A stretch of 64,000 nt of DNA from an uncultured Muribaculaceae bacterium (lineage in GTDB: Bacteria > Bacteroidota > Bacteroidia > Bacteroidales > Muribaculaceae), in assembly GCA_910579035.1 (NCBI GenBank), contig CAJTSR010000001.1, positions 1 through 64,000 of the forward strand, in the 5' to 3' direction. The notes under the pieces were generated by a model. The model worked only from the letters and a program-made list of their open reading frames with translations. It was not told where the DNA came from and did not search any database. The translations under genes and the position numbers were made by a program. Positions 17,304 to 25,101 of this stretch are shown here, one piece after another; positions within the stretch are counted from its first letter, which is position 1, and each line of letters begins with the position of its first letter.

Positions 17304-18365
17304 TCACCAGATGTTGAAGCGCACCCCAAAAACAGCCTCGCCGCTGACCACGCCTCCGGCGTAGGTGGTGCGGGCGTCATTGACTATTGCCACATCGAAC
17401 TTGCCTATGGCGCCGAAGAAGAAGCGGCCGTTGGCACTGTTCCACACCACCGACAGCTTCGCACGGTTATAGAGCGAGAACGACACCTTCTCGATATCGG
17501 AGTTAACATATCCTTTGCGTATGCCCACGATGGGCGACTCGCTGACGCCAAGCACCCACTTGGGAGCAAACACCCAGTTGTAGCCATAGCCAAGGCGCAA
17601 GGCATAATTATGGGTGTTGACGCTGTATCGGTAATCGGGCCATGTGTCCGGCAACTGGTCGCGAAGCTGCGGCGGCAGACCGCTGAAATCGAACCCGAGC
17701 TTCTGGGTATATATCGAAAATCCCGTGTAGAACGCACCCTGGCTCTTTTTCTGCACGCGGCTGAAATTGAACGATGCAGCCTCGGAATATCGCTTATGAT
17801 TGAAAAAATAGTAAGCGTCTATACCCCAGGTATAGTTGTTGATGGCATCAAAGCCTATGTTGAGATGCGCCGGGTGGTTCTTGTCGCCAAAGCGTTTGAT
17901 AGTCGTGCCTATATCGTTTTTTATAAAGTAGATTTCGGCAGCAAAAAGCATACAGTTGAAGCCGAAGCGAAACCTCTGCCTCGAACGGTCCACGCCCCCC
18001 ATGAGCTTGCTCACATTCACGTCGTAGCCTCCCGACAGCGCGAGATACGAAAGATAGACACCCACCGATGTCGACGGGTCGGAGTGCATCAGTATGTACT
18101 TGTTGTTCGGAGTCACGAAGCGGTAGCCGTCGAGCCAGCTTTCAGTGATAATCTTGGCATTGAACTTATAGCCGGTTCCGGCAACATATGTAGTGTCGTA
18201 GCCGTTGAAAAAGCGGTCGCCCCAGCGGTAGGTATTCACCACAAAACGTGGAAACTTTCCCCACTGCGCTATCGAATCCAGATCAAACGACAACGCGCGA
18301 GCCTCGCCGCCGCATAAGGCGGCAAGCACGAACACAACTACCAACGAAGCTAACCTGCGATTCAT
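17304..18365 (-). CDS. DUF4421 family outer-membrane-type protein
   Basis: The 353-residue protein has a signal peptide (MNRRLASLVVVFVLAALC then ARA-LSF) and the DUF4421 signature GYDTTYVAGTGYKFNAKI near residue 65, followed by many short alternating strands ending in ARTTYAGGVVSGEAVFGVRF. This suggests a beta-barrel. DUF4421 proteins are widespread in Bacteroidetes and have no assigned function. The reading frame extends further upstream, but the extra codons start at TTG and contain a -7 box (18384-18391), so translation is placed at the ATG ending at 18365. It is divergent from guaA and monocistronic. Confidence 0.85.
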   Translation of the reverse strand: MNRRLASLVVVFVLAALCGGEARALSFDLDSIAQWGKFPRFVVNTYRWGDRFFNGYDTTYVAGTGYKFNAKIITESWLDGYRFVTPNNKYILMHSDPSTSVGVYLSYLALSGGYDVNVSKLMGGVDRSRQRFRFGFNCMLFAAEIYFIKNDIGTTIKRFGDKNHPAHLNIGFDAINNYTWGIDAYYFFNHKRYSEAASFNFSRVQKKSQGAFYTGFSIYTQKLGFDFSGLPPQLRDQLPDTWPDYRYSVNTHNYALRLGYGYNWVFAPKWVLGVSESPIVGIRKGYVNSDIEKVSFSLYNRAKLSVVWNSANGRFFFGAIGKFDVAIVNDARTTYAGGVVSGEAVFGVRFNIW

Positions 18366-18383
18366 CTGACTAATTTTCGGGTG

Positions 18384-18391
18384 CAAAATTA
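18384..18391 (-). promoter_or_regulatory. -7 box for the DUF4421 gene
   Basis: TAATTTTG on the minus strand, 18 nt before the chosen ATG. No clear -33. Confidence 0.5.
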
Positions 18392-18466
18392 ACAATTTTC
18401 AGTATTACAGAACCTATCGCCGCGTAAAATATTACATTTTCCCCAATTTCAGCCCCCTGTGAACGA

Positions 18467-18498
18467 TTTGCGGCAATGCCGAATTTTACGTAATTTTG
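18467..18498 (+). promoter_or_regulatory. Sigma-ABfr promoter of guaA
   Basis: TTTG at 18467-18470, 20-nt spacer, TAATTTTG at 18491-18498; the start codon is 22 nt further. Confidence 0.8.
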
Positions 18499-18520
18499 CA
18501 CAAAATTCAAACACAGCCTT

Positions 18521-20056
18521 ATGCAGGAGAAAATAGTGATTCTCGACTTCGGCTCGCAGACCACACAGCTTATCGGTCGCCGCATACGCGAGTTGAACAT
18601 CTACAGCGAAATAATACCCTACAACAAGTATCCTTTCGGCCGCGAAGCCGAAGAAGGCATCATCGGCGTAATACTGTCGGGCAGCCCACTGTCGGTGTAC
18701 GACGAAGGCGCGTTCAAAATAGACCTTCACAGCCTTGTAGGCCGCGTGCCCGTGTTAGGCATATGCTATGGCGCGCAGCTCACCGCCCTTGAGTACGGCG
18801 GCTCGGTAGAGCCGGCCCCGTCGCGCGAGTATGGCCGGGCCAACCTCGCATATGTCGACGCGGCCTGCCCGCTGTTCGACGGCATCGAGGCCGGTGCGCA
18901 GGTATGGATGAGCCACGGCGACACCATCACTTCCCTGCCGGAAGGCTTCTCCACAATGGCTTCTACCTCCGATGTGCGCTTCGCGGCGTTCACGGGCGAG
19001 GCCGGAATGCGGCTGTGGGGCGTGCAGTTCCACCCGGAGGTTTTCCACAGCACATGCGGCATGCAGCTGCTCCGCAACTTCGCGATAGGCATCTGCGGCG
19101 CGTCGTGCACATGGAGCGCGGCATCGTTTATCGAAACCACCGTTGCCGCCCTCAAGGAACAGCTCGGCGACGACAGGGTAATCCTCGGCCTTAGCGGCGG
19201 CGTGGACTCCTCGGTAGCCGCAGTACTCCTCAACAAAGCTATCGGCGACAGGCTCACCTGCATATTCGTTGACCACGGCATGCTGCGCAAGAACGAGTTT
19301 TCCGACGTGCTACGCGACTATCAGGGCCTCGGCCTTAACGTGATAGGCGTCGACGCCTCGGCAAAATTCTTCGCAGACCTCGCCGGAGTAACCGACCCCG
19401 AACGTAAACGCAAAATCATCGGAGCCGACTTTATCGAAGTATTCGATGCCGAAGCATCAAAGATTACCGACGCCCGCTGGCTCGCACAGGGCACCATATA
19501 CCCCGACTGCATCGAGTCGCTGTCAATCACAGGCACGGTGATAAAGAGTCACCACAACGTAGGCGGCCTCCCCGAGCGCATGAACCTGAAACTGTGCGAA
19601 CCGCTCCGCCTGCTGTTCAAAGACGAGGTGCGCGCCGTGGGACGCCAGCTCGGAATGCCCGAACGCCTCATCAACCGCCATCCCTTCCCCGGCCCCGGCC
19701 TGGCTGTGCGCATCCTCGGCGACATCACACCCGAAAAGGTGGCCGTTCTTCAGGAAGCCGACCACATCTTTATAGAAGGGCTGCGCGAATGGGGCCTTTA
19801 CGACAAAGTATGGCAGGCCGGCGTAATCCTCCTGCCGGTACAGAGCGTTGGCGTGATGGGCGATGAGCGCACCTACGAACGCGCCGTGGCACTCCGCGCC
19901 GTAACATCGACCGACGCCATGACCGCCGACTGGGCACACCTGCCGTATGATTTTATGGCAAAGGTAAGCAACGAGATTATCAACAAGGTGCGCGGCGTCA
20001 ACCGCGTATGCTACGACATCTCCTCCAAACCCCCGGCAACAATCGAGTGGGAATAA
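18521..20056 (+). CDS. guaA: GMP synthase (glutamine-hydrolysing)
   Basis: GuaA converts XMP to GMP using ATP and glutamine ammonia in the cytoplasm. The 511-residue product has a class I glutamine amidotransferase domain (nucleophile Cys82 in GICYGAQL; HPE in VQFHPEV near residue 170), an ATP pyrophosphatase domain with the loop LGLSGGVDSSV near 222, and the C-terminal dimerisation domain with RHPFPGPGLAVRILG. The length equals typical GuaA. It has its own canonical promoter and a long hairpin behind the stop, so it is a single-gene unit. Confidence 0.98.
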   Translation: MQEKIVILDFGSQTTQLIGRRIRELNIYSEIIPYNKYPFGREAEEGIIGVILSGSPLSVYDEGAFKIDLHSLVGRVPVLGICYGAQLTALEYGGSVEPAPSREYGRANLAYVDAACPLFDGIEAGAQVWMSHGDTITSLPEGFSTMASTSDVRFAAFTGEAGMRLWGVQFHPEVFHSTCGMQLLRNFAIGICGASCTWSAASFIETTVAALKEQLGDDRVILGLSGGVDSSVAAVLLNKAIGDRLTCIFVDHGMLRKNEFSDVLRDYQGLGLNVIGVDASAKFFADLAGVTDPERKRKIIGADFIEVFDAEASKITDARWLAQGTIYPDCIESLSITGTVIKSHHNVGGLPERMNLKLCEPLRLLFKDEVRAVGRQLGMPERLINRHPFPGPGLAVRILGDITPEKVAVLQEADHIFIEGLREWGLYDKVWQAGVILLPVQSVGVMGDERTYERAVALRAVTSTDAMTADWAHLPYDFMAKVSNEIINKVRGVNRVCYDISSKPPATIEWE

Positions 20057-20086
20057 TTCACCACCCCATTACACATCAGCTATTGA

Positions 20087-20120
20087 GAACTGCCGATTGT
20101 TTTTTAACAATCGGCAGTTC
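20087..20120. terminator. Long hairpin after guaA
   Basis: Perfect 15-bp stem GAACTGCCGATTGTT / AACAATCGGCAGTTC with a TTTT loop. Only two T residues follow on the plus strand. Confidence 0.65.
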
Positions 20121-20182
20121 TTCGTTAGCGCCTAAGGGTGAAGTTTGTAGAACCGGGTAAGGCGTTATTTGGATTTTTTTCG

Positions 20183-20190
20183 TAACTTTG
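20183..20190 (+). promoter_or_regulatory. -7 box for the SulP gene
   Basis: TAACTTTG lies 45 nt before the start codon. A TTTG at 20168 is too close to be the matching -33. Confidence 0.5.
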
Positions 20191-20235
20191 CGGCGTTTTT
20201 AGGTTTTTAACACACTAAGGTACAATTCATCACTT

Positions 20236-21978
20236 ATGAGCTCAATCGGCAAAGCCTCGCCAATATCTCCGGCCAAGGCTATCGACTTCCACCCCAAGCT
20301 CTTTTCCTGCCTGCGCCACTATAACGCATCGCGCCTCAAAGCCGACATTATCGCAGGCATCGTGGTAGGCATCGTAGCCCTGCCTCTCGCTATCGCTTTC
20401 GGTATCGCATCGGGCGTAAGCCCCACAATAGGACTTATCACAGCCATAATAGGCGGATTCATGGTGTCGTTCTTCGGCGGAAGCACCGTCCAGATAGGCG
20501 GCCCCACGGGTGCGTTTATTGTGATAGTGTACAATATAATCGCCCAGTTCGGCCTGCACGGACTTGCCATCGCCACATTTATGGCCGGCGTCATCCTCGT
20601 AGTTATGGGCATATTCCGGCTCGGCACCGTGATCAAGTTCATACCCTACCCTATCGTTGTAGGATTTACCGCCGGTATAGCCCTCACCATCTTTTCAACC
20701 CAAATCAACGACTTCTTCGGCCTCGGCCTCCGCGATATTCCCGGCCAGTTCATTCCCAAATGGGGTATGTACTTCAGCAATCTCGGCAACATATCGCTGC
20801 CGGCTCTGGCCACTGCCGCCGTATCGCTGCTGATAATAATCTTGGCGCCCAAAGTGTCGAAAAAGCTCCCCGGCGCGCTGATAGCCATAATCGCAGTCAC
20901 CGCCGGCTCCTATATATTAGGTGAAACTTTCGACTGGTACTCCGTTGAAACCATCGGCGACCGCTTCGGCACTATGGCCACCGATATCCCCGTGCCCCAC
21001 GGCTTCACACTGAACATGGCCACGATAAATATGCTGCTGCCGTCGGCATTCACCATAGCCGTGCTCGGCGCCATAGAGTCGCTGCTCTCGGCAACAGTGG
21101 CCGACGGCGTTACCGGCTCCCGCACGAACAGCAACACCGAGCTTATCGGCCAAGGACTTGCCAACATATCGGTGCCTTTCTTCGGCGGCATACCCGTCAC
21201 CGGCGCCATAGCCCGCACAATGACGAACATAACCAACGGCGGACGCACTCCCGTTGCCGGCATCGTGCACGCCCTCGTGCTGCTGCTGATATTCCTCTTT
21301 GCCATGCCGCTGATAAACTATGTGCCCATGGCATGCCTTGCCGCAGTACTGATGGTTGTGGCATACAATATGAGCGGATGGAGAACCATTGTCGGCATAT
21401 TCCACGCCCCCAAAAGCGACATATCGGTACTTTTGGTGACCTTCCTCCTCACCGTGATATTCGACCTCACAATCGCTATCGAGATAGGCCTGTTGCTCGC
21501 CGTGGTACTGTTTATGCGCCGAGTGATGGAAAACACCGAGATAAAGGTATACTCAGAGCAGCTTGATGTTGCGGAGGGTACCGACCTGTCGCAGCACGAA
21601 GTGCTCAACGTTGCCCGAGGCGTGAGCGTATACGAAATCGACGGTCCGTTCTTCTTCGGAATAGCCACCAAATTCGACGAAATGATGCGCTCCACCCTTG
21701 CCGACAAACCCGTGGTACGCATAATCCGCATGAGGAAAGTTTCGTTTATCGACGCTACCGCTCTGCACAACCTCGAACTACTCATCAAATCATCGCAGAA
21801 AGAAGGAATCCACGTAGTGCTTTCGGGCGTGAAACCCAAAGTAAGGCTCGCTCTGGAACACGCAGGCATAGACAGCCTGATTGGCACCGACCACATCTGC
21901 GACCACATCACAAAGGCCGTGGTAATGGCAAACCTGATTGCATCAGACAGCCGTCGCGAAGCATCTGCCGCCAACTAA
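20236..21978 (+). CDS. SulP family anion transporter with STAS domain
   Basis: The 580-residue inner-membrane protein has the SulP (SLC26) layout. After an N-terminal cytoplasmic segment, about ten to fourteen membrane spans begin with LKADIIAGIVVGIVALPLAI near residue 34. QIGGPTGAFIVI near 95 belongs to the conserved SulP signature, and the helix SAFTIAVLGAIESLLSATVADG follows near 275. The C-terminal STAS domain runs from about 445, with the loop RMRKVSFIDATALHNLE. Substrates in the family include sulfate, bicarbonate and dicarboxylates; sequence alone does not decide. Flanked by its own promoter and a strong terminator. Confidence 0.93.
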   Translation: MSSIGKASPISPAKAIDFHPKLFSCLRHYNASRLKADIIAGIVVGIVALPLAIAFGIASGVSPTIGLITAIIGGFMVSFFGGSTVQIGGPTGAFIVIVYNIIAQFGLHGLAIATFMAGVILVVMGIFRLGTVIKFIPYPIVVGFTAGIALTIFSTQINDFFGLGLRDIPGQFIPKWGMYFSNLGNISLPALATAAVSLLIIILAPKVSKKLPGALIAIIAVTAGSYILGETFDWYSVETIGDRFGTMATDIPVPHGFTLNMATINMLLPSAFTIAVLGAIESLLSATVADGVTGSRTNSNTELIGQGLANISVPFFGGIPVTGAIARTMTNITNGGRTPVAGIVHALVLLLIFLFAMPLINYVPMACLAAVLMVVAYNMSGWRTIVGIFHAPKSDISVLLVTFLLTVIFDLTIAIEIGLLLAVVLFMRRVMENTEIKVYSEQLDVAEGTDLSQHEVLNVARGVSVYEIDGPFFFGIATKFDEMMRSTLADKPVVRIIRMRKVSFIDATALHNLELLIKSSQKEGIHVVLSGVKPKVRLALEHAGIDSLIGTDHICDHITKAVVMANLIASDSRREASAAN

Positions 21979-22000
21979 TCACAACCCTATATATAATCCC

Positions 22001-22043
22001 GGACACCTGCAAGAGCCACCATTCTTGCGGGTGTCCTTTTTTT
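22001..22043 (+). terminator. Rho-independent terminator after the SulP gene
   Basis: 14-bp stem GGACACCTGCAAGA / TCTTGCGGGTGTCC (one wobble), short loop, T-run of seven. Confidence 0.9.
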
Positions 22044-22046
22044 GGC

Positions 22047-22087
22047 TTCGCACCGTGCTTTCTGTTAAAAAACAGGGCCGGTGCGAA
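22047..22087. repeat. Two-tier hairpin upstream of a small lipoprotein promoter
   Basis: Outer 9-bp stem TTCGCACCG/CGGTGCGAA encloses an inner CTGTT/AACAG stem. A-runs rather than T-runs follow on the plus strand, so it is not a plus-strand terminator. It lies 16 nt before the -33 box of the next gene. Confidence 0.65.
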
Positions 22088-22103
22088 AAAAAGAACCTTA
22101 AAA

Positions 22104-22135
22104 TTTGTGTAGTTTAAAAAAACGGCTTAACTTTG
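22104..22135 (+). promoter_or_regulatory. Sigma-ABfr promoter of the small lipoprotein gene
   Basis: TTTG at 22104-22107, 20-nt spacer, TAACTTTG at 22128-22135. Confidence 0.8.
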
Positions 22136-22184
22136 TGGCGTTTTTGAAGCAAACAATTGTTTTATTACTAAATCAAAACACAAA

Positions 22185-22400
22185 ATGAAAAAGTTAGTAT
22201 TGATGCTTGCTGTAGTATTCAGCATGTCGTTCTTCGCTTGCGGCAACAAGGAACAGGCTGCCGAAGCTACCGAAGCTCCTGCAGTAGAAGAAGTTGCTGA
22301 GCCCGTTGCTGAAGAAGTAGCTGTTGTTGAAGATAGCGTACTCAACGACTCTACCGTAGCTGTTGAAGCTGCCGCTGCTGAAGTTGCTGAAGTTAAGTAA
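22185..22400 (+). CDS. Small Ala/Glu/Val-rich lipoprotein
   Basis: The 71-residue product has a lipoprotein signal (MKKLVLMLAVVFSMSFFAC, Cys19) and a mature part made almost only of Ala, Glu and Val in irregular repeats such as EEVAEPVAEEVAVVED. This low-complexity acidic tail probably lacks a globular fold. It has a canonical promoter with a 49-nt leader and its own terminator, so it is an independent and perhaps abundant transcript. No function is known. The coding call rests on the signal peptide, the lipobox and the promoter-terminator frame. Confidence 0.85.
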   Translation: MKKLVLMLAVVFSMSFFACGNKEQAAEATEAPAVEEVAEPVAEEVAVVEDSVLNDSTVAVEAAAAEVAEVK

Positions 22401-22461
22401 TTTCCGACTCCGACACTTCCTGCGCCTGAATAAGGCGTATCAAGCCAAAGAAACTTAAGAG

Positions 22462-22496
22462 GTCGTTCGCAAAAAGCGAATGACCCCTTTCATTTT
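22462..22496 (+). terminator. Terminator after the small lipoprotein gene
   Basis: GGTCGTTCGC / GCGAATGACC stem (one wobble), AAAAA loop, then CCCTTTCATTTT. Confidence 0.8.
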
Positions 22497-22570
22497 ATAT
22501 AAGATTCACAAAACAAAAGTTAACATCGCAACGTTATATCTATGTAATGTAACTTTTCAACCGTATTTGC

Positions 22571-23263
22571 ATGAAGAAACTAATTGCTGAAGGTATCGGA
22601 ACGATGTTTCTGGTTCTTCTCGCCTGCGGCAGCGCAGTGCTTGCCGGCCCCTCGATAGGCGGCCTCGGTATTGGTCTATGCTTTGGCCTCGTTCTGGTGT
22701 GCCTGTGCTACGCCTTGGGCAACATCTCCGGATGCCACGTGAATCCGGCCGTATCTTTCGCTATGTTTCTCAGCGGGAGAATGAGCGGCAAGGACTGCGT
22801 GGGCTACATCGTGTTCCAGCTTCTCGGAGCCACAGTCGGTGCAGGATTCCTGTTCTGGTTTATGAATATGGCACCCGGCTTCACATTTGGCGGCACTACA
22901 CCGCCGGCAAGCTACCTTGCCACCAACGTGCTCCAGCCGGGAGCCACCTCCGGCATGGCACTGCTCAGCGAAGGCCTGCTCACATTCTTCTTTGTGTTGA
23001 TTGTGCTCGGCGCCACAGATCCCTCTAAAGGCTTCGGCAAATTCGCAGGACTCGCCATAGGCCTCGCTCTCGGCCTTGTCAACATAGTGGGCATTCCCGT
23101 CGACAACTGCTCGGTAAACCCTGCCCGCAGCTTCGGTCCCGCAGTTTTTGATCCAACGGCATGGGGCGACTTCTGGATTATGGTAGTAGGACCGGCCATC
23201 GGCGCAGTGCTTGCCGTGCTATGCTGGATAGCTATGGCCGGAGGCCGCAAATCAATAAAATAA
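22571..23263 (+). CDS. aqpZ: Aquaporin Z
   Basis: AqpZ is a channel of the MIP family in the inner membrane. The 230-residue product has six hydrophobic segments and both pore motifs: HVNPAVSFA near residue 57 and SVNPARSFGPAVF near 181. The Arg after the second NPA is the selectivity-filter Arg of water channels. Residues around it (CHVNP, narrow filter) favour a water-type aquaporin over a glycerol facilitator. It is convergent with oxyR across a shared hairpin. An aquaporin beside a peroxide regulator hints at a link to peroxide flux, but this is inference. The upstream region has a near-consensus TAACTTTT at 22550-22557. Confidence 0.95.
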   Translation: MKKLIAEGIGTMFLVLLACGSAVLAGPSIGGLGIGLCFGLVLVCLCYALGNISGCHVNPAVSFAMFLSGRMSGKDCVGYIVFQLLGATVGAGFLFWFMNMAPGFTFGGTTPPASYLATNVLQPGATSGMALLSEGLLTFFFVLIVLGATDPSKGFGKFAGLAIGLALGLVNIVGIPVDNCSVNPARSFGPAVFDPTAWGDFWIMVVGPAIGAVLAVLCWIAMAGGRKSIK

Positions 23264-23279
23264 AATCACACCACCATAA

Positions 23280-23318
23280 AAGGCATAGGCTCGCAACCAC
23301 AACGCGGGCCTATGCCTT
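23280..23318. terminator. Bidirectional hairpin between aqpZ and oxyR
   Basis: 11-bp perfect stem AAGGCATAGGC/GCCTATGCCTT with a 17-nt loop between convergent genes. Confidence 0.75.
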
Positions 23319-23333
23319 ATTATATAGGGCGCT

Positions 23334-24260
23334 TCACAATATTATTCCGAATTTCTTAATACGCGGATCGAGCATATTATCAGGCATAAAACGAACGAGT
23401 GTATTGGTTACCGAGTTAAGCATACGCCTGCGCACATAATCCGCCCTTATATACATCGACACTCTGCGCTCCGACAGATACCGCCCGTCAATAGGGCGCA
23501 CATTAATCTGCTGGCGTTCGTCAAGCAGACGCAGATGCATCTCCGGAATTATAGTAAAACCGCCATTTTCGTCAACTATACGTATCAATGTTTCTATACT
23601 TCCGGCCTCGTACACCCTCCTGCCCTTAGCCCGAGCCTTACAGAAACTGAACGCACTGTCGCGAAAACACTGGGCCTCTTTCATTATCCACATATTCTCG
23701 TGTTCAAGCTTAGCGGGGTCAAACACATCAAAACGATTCAGGCAAGCCTCCGACAGATACACATAGAATTTCTCCGTATAAAGAGGTATCTCAAAAATAC
23801 CAGCGCCTGAAGCCCCGCTTATAGCGATTCCCGCATCGATCAGACCACGCCCGAGGGCTTCGAGCATGCTTTCTGTCTTCAACTCCCGTACCGACAATTC
23901 CACATCCGGATAATCTCTTGCATAGAACTTGATAAAGTTCGGCAGTATATAAGGCGCTATTGTAGGCCCTACCGACAATGCAAAGCGGCCTCTCGTTCCC
24001 TCCTTTTCTTCAGACACAATTTCCGAAATACGCTCTATCTCGACAAGTGCCGCCTCGGCCTGACGAATAATCTTCCGGCCAAGCGCGGTAGGCTCCACCT
24101 TCTTGTTATCGCGCTCGAATATAATCACGTCCAGCTCCTCTTCAAGCTTGCGGAGCATAGCGCTGAGTGTAGGCTGCGACACTCCAAGGATTTCCGACGC
24201 CTTGGCAAAGCTAAGCTCGCGCCCTATTGCTATCACATATCTAAGTTGCTGTATGGTCAT
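23334..24260 (-). CDS. oxyR: Hydrogen peroxide-inducible activator OxyR (LysR family)
   Basis: The 308-residue protein has an N-terminal LysR winged-helix domain (MTIQQLRYVIAIGRELSFAK, VSQPTLSAMLRKLEEELDV) and a regulatory domain from about residue 90. Two cysteines in QCFRDSAFSFCK (Cys198 and Cys207) match the spacing and position of the redox Cys199/Cys208 pair of E. coli OxyR, which form the peroxide-sensing disulfide. This strongly supports OxyR rather than a generic LysR. The gene is divergent from a polyferredoxin gene; an OxyR-like operator overlaps its -7 box, suggesting autoregulation. Confidence 0.96.
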   Translation of the reverse strand: MTIQQLRYVIAIGRELSFAKASEILGVSQPTLSAMLRKLEEELDVIIFERDNKKVEPTALGRKIIRQAEAALVEIERISEIVSEEKEGTRGRFALSVGPTIAPYILPNFIKFYARDYPDVELSVRELKTESMLEALGRGLIDAGIAISGASGAGIFEIPLYTEKFYVYLSEACLNRFDVFDPAKLEHENMWIMKEAQCFRDSAFSFCKARAKGRRVYEAGSIETLIRIVDENGGFTIIPEMHLRLLDERQQINVRPIDGRYLSERRVSMYIRADYVRRRMLNSVTNTLVRFMPDNMLDPRIKKFGIIL

Positions 24261-24264
24261 ATCG

Positions 24265-24300
24265 ATAGATTATATCTATGCAAAGATAGGCAAAAGCTTT
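24265..24300. promoter_or_regulatory. Candidate OxyR operator, overlapping the oxyR -7 box
   Basis: Four quartets occur as ATAG (24265), CTAT (24276), ATAG (24286) and CTTT (24297), with gaps of 7, 6 and 7 nt. The first half ATAG-attatat-CTAT fits the OxyR consensus ATAGnTnnnAnCTAT exactly; the second half has CTTT for CTAT and C for the internal T. The central gap is 6 rather than 7. The oxyR -7 box (minus-strand TATCTTTG, 24281-24288) lies inside, which fits autorepression. Confidence 0.65.
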
Positions 24301-24330
24301 CGTTAATCTATGGCTTATTGCGTAATTTTG
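24298..24330 (+). promoter_or_regulatory. Promoter of the polyferredoxin membrane gene
   Basis: TAATTTTG at 24323-24330 with TTTC 21 nt upstream at 24298-24301. The weak -33 touches the end of the OxyR-like operator, an arrangement suited to activation. Confidence 0.6.
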
Positions 24331-24351
24331 CAACAAACTAAAAATCACATT

Positions 24352-25029
24352 ATGGCAAGCAAACAATTCCACCGCCACCTCGAAGCAAAGAGTCCGTCGC
24401 TATACTGGATTCTGATAGCCTATCTCGTAATCGGATTCTTCTACCCGGCCATTGGCATCATCGCACTTATATGTATGATAGCGCCGGTAGCCTTCGCTGT
24501 CCGCAAAGGACGCTGGTGGTGCGGCAACGCCTGTCCGCGAGGCAACTTCTACGACCGGCTCATATCACGCTACTCGCCCCATAAACCCATACCCGCCTTC
24601 GTGCGCAGGAAGGGGTTCCGCATCTTTATGGTGCTGTTCATATTCACCGTATTTGGAGTGCAGATGTACCACGCCTGGGGCAACTGGCACGCCGTAGGCC
24701 GCGTGTTTTGGACAATAATCCTTGTCACGACCATAGTAGGTATAATCCTCGGTTTTGTTTTCGCGCCACGCACTTGGTGCTCATTCTGCCCTATGGGCAC
24801 GCTGTCGTCGTGGGTAACACCTCGCAAGGGAAAACTGCCGGAAGGCTTTCCGAGAATACAGGTTGCTGCAAGCTGCCAGATGAAATGCAAGAGCTGCGCA
24901 CGCGTGTGCCCGATGCAGCTAACGCCATACGACAGCCGCGGACTCGAAGAAGGCTACCTGCATCCCGACTGCATAAAATGCGGCAAATGCACCATTGGCT
25001 GCCCCACCAAAATAATGAGGCTCTCATAA
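24352..25029 (+). CDS. NapH/CcoG-like membrane-bound [4Fe-4S] polyferredoxin
   Basis: The 225-residue protein has three to four hydrophobic segments, Cys motifs on the membrane loops (CGNACPRGNFYDRL near residue 58, CSFCPMG near 143) and a C-terminal double [4Fe-4S] ferredoxin domain (CKSCARVCPM near 181, CIKCGKCTIGCPT near 206). This is the NapH/CcoG/RdxA-like architecture, which moves electrons between membrane quinol and soluble or periplasmic partners; the partner is unknown here. The frame runs open further upstream, but the extra codons contain the -7 box, so the ATG at 24352 (MASKQFHRHL) is the start. Its position opposite oxyR over a shared operator suggests peroxide control. Confidence 0.88.
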   Translation: MASKQFHRHLEAKSPSLYWILIAYLVIGFFYPAIGIIALICMIAPVAFAVRKGRWWCGNACPRGNFYDRLISRYSPHKPIPAFVRRKGFRIFMVLFIFTVFGVQMYHAWGNWHAVGRVFWTIILVTTIVGIILGFVFAPRTWCSFCPMGTLSSWVTPRKGKLPEGFPRIQVAASCQMKCKSCARVCPMQLTPYDSRGLEEGYLHPDCIKCGKCTIGCPTKIMRLS

Positions 25030-25043
25030 TCCCAATTATATAC

Positions 25044-25083
25044 AATCGAAGCGCGCCGTGGTCTGCCTCGGCGCGCTTCGATT
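25044..25083. terminator. Bidirectional terminator hairpin
   Basis: Perfect 15-bp stem AATCGAAGCGCGCCG / CGGCGCGCTTCGATT with a 10-nt loop, followed by ATTTTAT; serves the Fe-S gene and the convergent wzz-like gene. Confidence 0.85.
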
Positions 25084-25101
25084 ATTTTATGAAAAAGTAT
25101 C

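Noticed and set aside
22534..22544. A second OxyR half-site before aqpZ (TTATATCTATG, identical to part of the oxyR operator)
   Set aside because: Only the CTAT quartet is present; the partner ATAG at the right spacing is missing, so it does not meet the operator pattern.
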